The position numbers were made by a program, and so were the translations under genes. A stretch of 64,000 bases of DNA. Origin: Pelagibacterium flavum (GTDB lineage: Bacteria; Pseudomonadota; Alphaproteobacteria; Rhizobiales; Devosiaceae). Positions 25,666-32,055 of this stretch are shown here, piece after piece. Numbering within the stretch: position 1 is the stretch's first letter; each line of letters starts with the position of its first letter. Location: assembly GCF_025854335.1 (NCBI RefSeq), contig NZ_CP107716.1:2783001-2847000 (forward strand). Direction: 5' to 3'. The notes below the pieces were generated by a model, which did no database searches, was not told the origin of the DNA, and saw only the letters and a program-made list of their open reading frames with translations.

Positions 25666-27618
25666 TCAAGCGAGTACGGAATCCATCACATCTGTGGTGG
25701 GGCCGAATTCGGGGGCGCCGATGGGGTCGATATCGGGGGTGCTGTTGGCGGGGGTGTCATCGTCAAGAAATGCGATGACTTCATTGGCAAGCGGTTCCTG
25801 GCCCGGACCGCTGGCGGGGCCAGCCTCCTCCACCAGGTTTGCCTGGATCAGCATTGCTTCCGAATAGCTTTGGCCCTCGACATACCAGGTCGCTCCATTG
25901 CTATCGTAATCGACGATACCGGCGACGTTGACCGCAGCGTTGCCGCCGGTTTCGACCGTCCAGTTCGCGCTCTTGTCGAGAGATTGGCTGTAAAACGCGA
26001 GTTGGTCGGCGTCCGAGATTACGTTGACCTGTTCGACATAATTGATGTCGAAGACATTGCCTTTGACGTACAGCACCTTGAGGTTGTCGTAGCCGGCAAA
26101 ATTGGCATCGGAACCAAAGGCCCCGGGCATCGAATACACACCGGCATCGAGGTTATCCATGGCCTGGCTGTAGTGGCCCGGCATGGCGTTGGTCCATTCG
26201 GCCGGCCCGATATTTTCGATCGATGCCTGGTTCCACAGGAGGTTTTCACCGGTTGAAACAGTGCCCTGCTGGCCGGAGAGGGCGCTGAGCATCGAGACTG
26301 TGTCGTTGTCGTAAATTATGTTGGTCTGGCAGATGTAGTTGGCGTCATAAAGATTGCCTCCGATCAGTATCAGATCGTAGAACATCCCGAGATCGGAAAA
26401 GGCGACGCCATTGATCCCGGCATTGCCACCGGAGCTGACAGTCGTGGTCGTTCCTATTGCTGTAACAACGAGACTGTCATTGTCCGAGGTGAAATTGTAC
26501 TGGTAGATCCAGTTGAAGAAGATGAGGTCTTCTTCAATGATCGACAATTGCCAATCGGTTGGCATCGCCTCGATATCTGCTTCGGCCTTTTCTGCCCCGG
26601 CATCCTTGGTCTGGCTCACAAAGCTGGCAACATTGACCGCCTTGGACGAGGTATCCGACAGGTGCGCCAGCGGGAAACCGTCGGCCACCGTATCCTCGTC
26701 CCGCAAGACATTGACCTGGACGATGACGTCCATTTCGTAGGCGTCGCCGGCAACCGCAGTGATTGTGCCCGACACGCCGGCATTGATAATGGTGGCCTGG
26801 TTGACCGAAAGATTGCCCCCAGCCTCGATCGTCATCACGGTGTCTTCCGTTTTGGCATCGATGATGATCGGATCCGAGGAGGCTTCTATGGGGTCATCGT
26901 TCTCCTGCCAGTTTGATGGCAGGTGATCGACAAGTTCGGGCGCCGCTTGCGTTTGTTGACCATCGGCCCAGGTCCCCGCAAGCGCGTCTCCCTCCGCCGT
27001 AGGCGATTGCACGTCTTGGGCAGCCTGCGTGCTGGCTTTGACCCAGGGCGCAATGCCGTCTGGATTCTTCTCCAGCTCGATAGACGTGAATGGGTATGTG
27101 ACGGCATTTGCCATGGCCGTCAGCGCGCTGATCTCAGCGCCCGACTTGATGGGCGTAGAAATGGGGCCGTCATAATCGCCGATAACGACGACGTCGTTAT
27201 CGAAAAGGAACTTGTGCTGCTGGGCAACGAACACCACTGAAGGCGGAGCTGGCGCCAAATTGGGGCCGGCATCCAAATTGGGCGGCCTCGTTCCGATATG
27301 GGTGGGATCCGGCGTCCAGGGCGGAAGGAGAGGAATATCGATTATGGGCGGGTCGAACCGGAACTGGCGAACGTCAAATATCGCGCCATTGGCGTCATAG
27401 CGAGGCGTGTATTCGGTTTCCGGCACGAAATCGACCGGCACATCGGGGGCCGCGAATGGGGACGGTTCGGGGGAGACAAGCAGACTTTCAGGAGGCAGGG
27501 GCGCATCATGGGAGAAGCGCTCATATTCCTGGCGCAGGCGCATCTCTTCAATCGCCACGTCAAAATGACCGATGAAGTGAGCTATCGTTTCGCTGAGATA
27601 ATCTCCGTTGGAAAACAT
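25666..27618 (-). CDS. GGN-repeat protein, candidate type I secretion substrate or matrix protein
   Basis: The 650-residue acidic protein has no signal peptide. A Pro-rich region (about 30-130) is followed by at least four repeats of the form GGN-x3-N-x-A-x-I, then about 30 residues and a Q-x-N-(V/I)-(I/L) strand ending in D-x-D. Examples are IVQVNVLRDED, ICQTNIIYDND, VEQVNVISDAD and LIQANLVEE. Such repeats suggest a beta-structured, calcium-binding surface protein. It lies between the Asp/Asn repeat protein and the secretion ABC gene, only two bases from the latter, so it is likely exported by it. I do not know a described function. Confidence 0.7.
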   Translation of the reverse strand: MFSNGDYLSETIAHFIGHFDVAIEEMRLRQEYERFSHDAPLPPESLLVSPEPSPFAAPDVPVDFVPETEYTPRYDANGAIFDVRQFRFDPPIIDIPLLPPWTPDPTHIGTRPPNLDAGPNLAPAPPSVVFVAQQHKFLFDNDVVVIGDYDGPISTPIKSGAEISALTAMANAVTYPFTSIELEKNPDGIAPWVKASTQAAQDVQSPTAEGDALAGTWADGQQTQAAPELVDHLPSNWQENDDPIEASSDPIIIDAKTEDTVMTIEAGGNLSVNQATIINAGVSGTITAVAGDAYEMDVIVQVNVLRDEDTVADGFPLAHLSDTSSKAVNVASFVSQTKDAGAEKAEADIEAMPTDWQLSIIEEDLIFFNWIYQYNFTSDNDSLVVTAIGTTTTVSSGGNAGINGVAFSDLGMFYDLILIGGNLYDANYICQTNIIYDNDTVSMLSALSGQQGTVSTGENLLWNQASIENIGPAEWTNAMPGHYSQAMDNLDAGVYSMPGAFGSDANFAGYDNLKVLYVKGNVFDINYVEQVNVISDADQLAFYSQSLDKSANWTVETGGNAAVNVAGIVDYDSNGATWYVEGQSYSEAMLIQANLVEEAGPASGPGQEPLANEVIAFLDDDTPANSTPDIDPIGAPEFGPTTDVMDSVLA

Positions 27619-27661
27619 CGCCGCTCCCTTCCCTTACGACCGCATAACAAGCGGGAGTAGC

Positions 27662-27682
27662 CCCGCGCGCCGGGCGCGCGGG
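27662..27682. terminator. GC-rich 9-bp hairpin between the two repeat-protein genes
   Basis: CCCGCGCGC and GCGCGCGGG are perfect arms around a CGG loop, 20 bases after the stop of the Asp/Asn repeat gene on the minus strand. No T-tract follows, so it more likely stabilises the upstream mRNA or causes partial stop, giving more of the first protein than of the rest. Confidence 0.5.
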
Positions 27683-27701
27683 ACTGAACGTGTGCGGTAG
27701 A

Positions 27702-28943
27702 TCAGAAGCTGTCGCCGCTTGTAGTGGTGGTATCGTTGTTGTCGGCCGAGCCACCAACAATCGAGACATCCACGGCATTCTGCTGCAGGTTCGAACCGAG
27801 AACGATGTCCATGTTGAACGCAGAGCCGCTCAACTGGGCACTGGCATCGGCGATCGAAACATCGGGGCCGTCGCCGCCGAACGGATCGTCAACATCGTCC
27901 CAGGCAACCTGGGCCGCAATGCCACCGTCGGCCTTCATCTCGAAGCCGCCACCATTGTTCTGGGTGACGTTGTGGAGTGAATCGTTGTCGACGATGTCGG
28001 CAACCTGATTGATGGCGAAGCCGATGCCGTCTCCATCACCGAATGCGTCGTTGAAGACGTCCTCGAAATTGACCGAGATCTCCCCGAAGCTCTCGCTATC
28101 GTCGTTGAAGGCGTTGTCGTAGGACTTGAATGCGTCCTCGATCTTGACGTCAACGTCGGTATCGGTGGTCTCGGTGTTGTAGGAATCCTCGGTCTTGATA
28201 TCGGTGTCGATATCAGTGTTGAACGAGTCCTCGGTCTTGGTGTTCACCGAGCTGTCGTTGTTGGAGTGGTGATCGGAGTTGTCGTTGAACGAATCTTCGA
28301 TCTTCACGTCCGTATCGGTGTTATACGAGTCATCGATATCGGTTTCGGTCTTGACGTCAGTTTCGGTCTTGGTCGAGCTGTCGTTACCGACGTTGTTCAT
28401 CGCAACGTTGGTCGTGTCGTCATCGCTCTTGTTGAACGAGTCTTCGGCAGTCTTTTCGACAGCGAAATTGGACGTCGAATTGTAGGTCCGTTCGTTGAAC
28501 GAATCCTCGATCTTCACGTCCGTGTCGATATCGGTGTCATTGTCATTGTCGATATCGGTTTCGTTCTTGGTGTTGGTTTCGTTGAACGAATCCTCGACCT
28601 TCACATCCGTATCGATATCGGTGTCGATATCGGTGTCCGTCTTGTTCGACGTCTCATTGAACGAGTCGTCGACTTTGACGTCCGTATCGTACTCCGTTTC
28701 AGTTTTCGTCGAACTGTCGTTGTTGGAGTTGTGGTCGGAGTTGTCGTTGAACGAGTCCTCCAGCTTCACATCGGTATCGTACTCCGTCTCCGTCTTGGTC
28801 GACGTATCATTGTGAGAATTGTTGTCGGAGTTGTTGTTGAAGGAATCCTCGGTCTTCACATCGGTGTCGATGTCGGTATCGGTCTTGTAGTCGTTGAACG
28901 ACTCATCGACCTTCACGTCGACGTTATATTCTTCGTCAGACAT
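27702..28943 (-). CDS. Asp/Asn/Thr-rich repeat protein (DTDVKxEDSFN repeats), likely type I secreted
   Basis: Residues 1-300 are a low-complexity array built on D-T-D-V-K-x-E-D-S-F-N; I count 13 copies of the E/D-D-(S/A/V)-(F/Y)-N core. The last 110 residues differ: a helical FEDVFNDAFGDGDGIGFAINQVAD part, then a Gly/Asp-rich region with VSIADASAQLSGSAFNMDIVLGSNLQQNAVDVSIVGGSADNN, like C-terminal type I secretion signals. There is no signal peptide, cysteine or membrane segment. GGAGAG stands before the ATG. The gene heads the secretion operon. A secreted, cation-binding matrix or adhesion protein is inferred; I know no described function. Confidence 0.8.
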   Translation of the reverse strand: MSDEEYNVDVKVDESFNDYKTDTDIDTDVKTEDSFNNNSDNNSHNDTSTKTETEYDTDVKLEDSFNDNSDHNSNNDSSTKTETEYDTDVKVDDSFNETSNKTDTDIDTDIDTDVKVEDSFNETNTKNETDIDNDNDTDIDTDVKIEDSFNERTYNSTSNFAVEKTAEDSFNKSDDDTTNVAMNNVGNDSSTKTETDVKTETDIDDSYNTDTDVKIEDSFNDNSDHHSNNDSSVNTKTEDSFNTDIDTDIKTEDSYNTETTDTDVDVKIEDAFKSYDNAFNDDSESFGEISVNFEDVFNDAFGDGDGIGFAINQVADIVDNDSLHNVTQNNGGGFEMKADGGIAAQVAWDDVDDPFGGDGPDVSIADASAQLSGSAFNMDIVLGSNLQQNAVDVSIVGGSADNNDTTTTSGDSF

Positions 28944-29594
28944 TGTAGCTCTCCATCGATTTGCCGGCGGTTCGGAGAGCCTCTCTCATTTCAAACGAGG
29001 CCAGTTTCCGTGCCGCCTGATTAACGTCTCGCCTGGTCAGAAAACCGAGCGGACGGAGATCGAGGATGCCGAGAGTATGCTCGAACGGTAAGACGACAAT
29101 TGGAGCTAATGAGGATGAGGTCTGCAGCTCGGCACCATAGGAAATCTGGCCCGATTGACTAGTTCCACCCGCTGGGAGCAGGCACCACCCTCCCCCAAAC
29201 GGTCTAGTCGATCGCCGATAGCGCACAGCCGATTAGTCCGAAAGCAGGACTTTCATTTCCGATGTGGAAAAAAGAATTAGTCGAACGGTCAGTCACGACC
29301 CACACATTACTCTCCCACGAGAGCTGGTGAGATCACGAAACTATGATCAAGGCGCCGAACCAAGACAGGGCCAAGGTCTCCAAATTCCGCATGGAAACCG
29401 TATCCCATTGATATACCAGTGGTACTTCGCCTCCCCCAATTGGCTGCAAGAATTGGCTCGGGATAAACTACGGCAGCAACGCTCACTATTTGAGTCACGC
29501 TTGAGTCACGCCCTGCCTGTTAACATATTCTTAAGAACTAGGGCAGTCGGCTAGTGCCGATGGCGCAAGAGTTCAGTATCAGGGGAGCGCTGTT
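28944..29594. other. 650-bp divergent promoter region between the secretion operon and the luxR-type gene
   Basis: No convincing gene lies here. A minus-strand frame (29226-28936) overlaps the repeat gene start and has no known family. The stretch holds the 11-bp tandem repeat at 29490-29511 and a third AGTCACG near 29290. The rest is AT-richer than its neighbours, as promoters usually are. It probably carries the promoters of both divergent operons. Confidence 0.6.
29490..29511 (+). repeat. Two tandem copies of TTGAGTCACGC
   Basis: TTGAGTCACGC occurs twice without a gap (29490-29500, 29501-29511), 84 bases before the luxR-type start. A related AGTCACG lies near 29290. Two copies in step with the helix (11 bp) suggest a binding site for a regulator, perhaps the LuxR-type protein itself. 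Confidence 0.6.
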
Positions 29595-30377
29595 ATGATG
29601 AGAGGATTTCTGGATGTCTTTGGGGGGCGCGAGAGCCACCATTCCAGCGACGAGCCATTCAAGATCGTAATCAATGCGCATGGCGGCGCGTTGTTTGAAG
29701 GGCTTGCTCAGCTTCTGGAAGAACACATTGTCAACGCCGCCGTCTTCATATGCGAGGACCTGAAAAAGGTCGGTTCGCCCGATCCGCTGGTGAGATTGTT
29801 GCTGGTCCACGCCTCCGACAAAGACACAGTGTCGGGTCAGCTGGAAATGTACCGGACGCTATTTCCCGAGGCCGATGTGGCCATACTGGGGGATTCCGAT
29901 GCCGAAGAACTCGATTGGAAGACGCTCGGTGAGACATCGGAGGTGCAAGGCTACCTGCCCCTCGATCTCAAACTGCCGGTTTTCCTTGCGGCGGTTTCGC
30001 TGGTTCTGAGCGGGGGCCAGTTCTTTCCCGTGCGATCGTTCAAGAACCACGCGGTCTTGTTCAAAAAGGACGTCACCGAACGCCGGAATCTGCCGGACAG
30101 GCAGGATGCGTCCCATAACGTCACGGAAACCAGGACCAATCAGCCCGAGCTTCGTGACCTGACCTCGCGTGAACACCAGATCCTGATGCTGTTGGCTCAG
30201 GGCCTGCAGAACAAGCTGATCGCCGATCGGATGCAACTGTCAGAGCATACGGTCAAGGCCCACGTTCACAACCTGATGGGAAAGCTTAAAGTCACTAACC
30301 GCACCCAGGCTGCGGCAGCTTTCCATGGTTTGGGCGCTCATACGAACTCTGGCGGCCAGAACCTGTCCATGCGTTAG
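29595..30377 (+). CDS. LuxR/NarL-type regulator with degenerate receiver domain
   Basis: The 260-residue protein has an N-terminal receiver-like fold (about residues 22-145). The usual phosphate-accepting Asp is replaced in RLLLVHASD, and the conserved Lys is missing (GYLPLDL). The C-terminal LuxR HTH is complete: LTSREHQILMLLAQGLQNKLIADRM, then LSEHTVKAHVHNLMGKL. It resembles CsgD-type regulators of matrix genes, which also work without standard phosphorylation. It reads away from the secretion operon and is followed by the HEPN-like gene after 20 bases. Confidence 0.85.
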   Translation: MMRGFLDVFGGRESHHSSDEPFKIVINAHGGALFEGLAQLLEEHIVNAAVFICEDLKKVGSPDPLVRLLLVHASDKDTVSGQLEMYRTLFPEADVAILGDSDAEELDWKTLGETSEVQGYLPLDLKLPVFLAAVSLVLSGGQFFPVRSFKNHAVLFKKDVTERRNLPDRQDASHNVTETRTNQPELRDLTSREHQILMLLAQGLQNKLIADRMQLSEHTVKAHVHNLMGKLKVTNRTQAAAAFHGLGAHTNSGGQNLSMR

Positions 30378-30396
30378 CGAGAAGTGGATTGAACAA

Positions 30397-30894
30397 ATGC
30401 CACGTCGGACCGAGCCGTTGCTGCTGCTGATCGGCAAGCTGGTTTATACTTGGAGCAACACCGAAAGCCTGCTCATTGACGTCATGGAACTTCTTATGGG
30501 CGTGGACAAGAAAGTGGCGATCGTCACCTATCTCACGCTCAACACCACGCGCGCCAGGCTCGATCTGATCGAACGGCTGTCAAAACTGGAGCACGTGCCA
30601 CAGGCCACGCGCGACGAGGTGTTTTCCGTCGTGGCGACGATGAAGGCGGCTTCAAAGGTCCGCAACAAATACAGTCACAGCATCTTTTCTTTCGATGAAA
30701 GTGGCGACATGGACCGGACGGAACTGCTGCGCATTGCCGATTTCGGCCCGACGCTGCGGTATGGCAAGGTCGAGCCTATCGACGAGCAGGAGCTCCAGCG
30801 GCTCTCGGATGCAATACAGATGCTGGTCGCCACCAACCGGGAAATTCACGCGTTTTTAGCGGCGCAACCGCGCGCCCTGCCGCGGTCTGCCTGA
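30397..30894 (+). CDS. Helical hypothetical protein with HEPN-like RNxxxH motif
   Basis: The 165-residue, mostly helical protein has TWSNTESLLIDVMELLMG, a middle RLDLIERLSKLEHV helix, and VRNKYSHSIFSF (about residues 90-100). The R-N-x3-H pattern matches the R-x4-6-H motif of HEPN RNases, with the polar residue after Arg usual in active members. The start is ATG 30397; an earlier frame start lies inside the regulator gene. It sits between two regulators of a surface-polymer region, and no antitoxin is evident. Assignment to HEPN is by motif only and the function is unknown. Confidence 0.6.
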   Translation: MPRRTEPLLLLIGKLVYTWSNTESLLIDVMELLMGVDKKVAIVTYLTLNTTRARLDLIERLSKLEHVPQATRDEVFSVVATMKAASKVRNKYSHSIFSFDESGDMDRTELLRIADFGPTLRYGKVEPIDEQELQRLSDAIQMLVATNREIHAFLAAQPRALPRSA

Positions 30895-30908
30895 CGTTTC
30901 TTATTATA

Positions 30909-30922
30909 TTGACTTAAGTCAA
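30909..30922. promoter_or_regulatory. Perfect FNR-type palindrome upstream of the BTAD regulator
   Basis: TTGACttaaGTCAA is an exact 14-bp palindrome and a full match to the FNR-family pattern TTGAY-N4-RTCAA. It lies 14 bases after the HEPN-like stop and 142 bases before the ATG of the BTAD-type regulator. It suggests control by an FNR-family protein; the island's Crp/Fnr gene is one candidate. Confidence 0.65.
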
Positions 30923-31064
30923 AAGATGGCGAGCGACGGGGCATAAGATGTCCATGTTGATCGGCGGATACCTTGTGCGTCGTGATCGATAAATCGCCCA
31001 GCATTTCAAACTGCTGGCTCTGATCCATTTCGACCTGCAAGAGTATTCGGGTGTAGTTACTGGC

Positions 31065-31811
31065 ATGGGTGGAAGTCGTATATTTGTTGGCACACTCGGA
31101 ACCTGCGTCCTGCGCGTGGACGGCAGGGTTGTTCCGGGTGTGCCGACCATCTTCCACAAGATTGCAAGCTACCTTCTGATCTCGGGGGAAAACGGTTCCA
31201 TCTCCCGCCAGCGGCTGCGGGACGTGCTGTGGTCACAGACCGACGATCCTGAACGCGCCTCGGCGAATCTACGCCGCTCGCTGGCCAGGATAAGGGCACT
31301 GCAAAAGTTGGCGGATTTTTCGCTGATCGGCTCCAATTTCTCCTCGGTGTATCTGATCGATGATCCCCAGGTCACCTGGGATCTCAGGGACCTGCTTGTC
31401 GCGCTTGCCGACAAGCAGTCCGAAATCGGTCCTGGCGTTTATCCCGGTGACTTGCTTTCCAACATCAAGGATGGCGGACCGGAGTTTGAAGACTGGCTGA
31501 GCGAGCAGCGCAGCCGGTTGCGCAACCGATTTGCCGAAAGGCTGACCGACGGCATGGCCGATGCCAAATGGGCGCAAAAAAGCTCTTCGGAGCGCAAAAT
31601 GTTTGCCCAATATCTGCTTGCGGTCGATCCCTGCAACGAGCAGGCGTATCGGTTGCTGATGCTTGAGGCGGCCGCGAACCACAACATTGCCCGGTTGAGG
31701 GAGATTTTCGTCCAGTGCGAAGCTGAGTTTCGCCGCGAACTGGGCCTTCCCGTCTCATCGGAAACGCGCGATCTTTACCGTGGGCTGATGCGCGGTCTGA
31801 CCGGCGGTTAG
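31065..31811 (+). CDS. BTAD/SARP-type transcriptional regulator
   Basis: The 248-residue protein has a winged-helix OmpR-like domain (about 10-85: SISRQRLRDVLWSQTDDPERASANLRRSLARIR). A bacterial transcriptional activator (BTAD) TPR-like domain follows (about 95-240), with RKMFAQYLLAVDPCNEQAYRLLMLEAA and a typical end, EFRRELGLPVSSETRDLYR. SARP-like regulators activate secondary-product or surface-polymer operons. It converges on the polysaccharide operon, overlapping the small 57-residue gene by four bases. The ribosome site is weak, so the start is less sure. Confidence 0.85.
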   Translation: MGGSRIFVGTLGTCVLRVDGRVVPGVPTIFHKIASYLLISGENGSISRQRLRDVLWSQTDDPERASANLRRSLARIRALQKLADFSLIGSNFSSVYLIDDPQVTWDLRDLLVALADKQSEIGPGVYPGDLLSNIKDGGPEFEDWLSEQRSRLRNRFAERLTDGMADAKWAQKSSSERKMFAQYLLAVDPCNEQAYRLLMLEAAANHNIARLREIFVQCEAEFRRELGLPVSSETRDLYRGLMRGLTGG

Positions 31812-31981
31812 AAGGCGTGGCGCGTCACGGGGATGGGCTCGATCTGCGCGAAACGCACGGGTTCGAGCCGCTCGACCGGCGCCGGGCGTGGTTCAAATCC
31901 CGCCTTGCCGGCCAGCGCCGCGTGCAGCGCGAAGGGCGGCAGCAGGAAGACGAAAAGGAACGCCCAAAGAGGGTAGCGCAT
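31808..31981 (-). CDS. 57-residue small membrane/exported peptide at the end of the polysaccharide operon
   Basis: A short frame on the minus strand reads MRYPLWAFLFVFLLPPFALH, then a polar Pro/Arg tail (EPRPAPVERLEPVRF). Residues 5-25 are strongly hydrophobic after a basic start, like a signal anchor. A GGAG lies about ten bases before the ATG. It follows the glycosyltransferase gene by 74 bases and its stop overlaps the convergent regulator's stop. It may be a small accessory subunit of the synthase, by analogy with small peptides of polysaccharide synthases. That role is inferred. Confidence 0.6.
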   Translation of the reverse strand: MRYPLWAFLFVFLLPPFALHAALAGKAGFEPRPAPVERLEPVRFAQIEPIPVTRHAF

Positions 31982-32055
31982 GGCGCGGGTTCTCCAAACT
32001 TCATCGAACGCGATGAAGCCGGGCCACTATGGGCCCATCCGAACCAACGGGCGTT

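Noticed and set aside
27702..28943. Regular repeats that could look like a CRISPR or satellite array
   Set aside because: They are in-frame codon repeats of one open frame, of variable spacing, with no unique spacers.
28266..29024. Long plus-strand frame of hydrophobic V/I/R-rich repeats
   Set aside because: It is the mirror of the Asp/Asn repeat gene; the composition follows from the antisense of GAC/AAC/ACC codons and no ribosome site is seen.
28936..29226. Minus-strand 96-residue frame upstream of the Asp/Asn repeat gene
   Set aside because: It overlaps that gene's well-placed start and ribosome site, and the product matches nothing I know.
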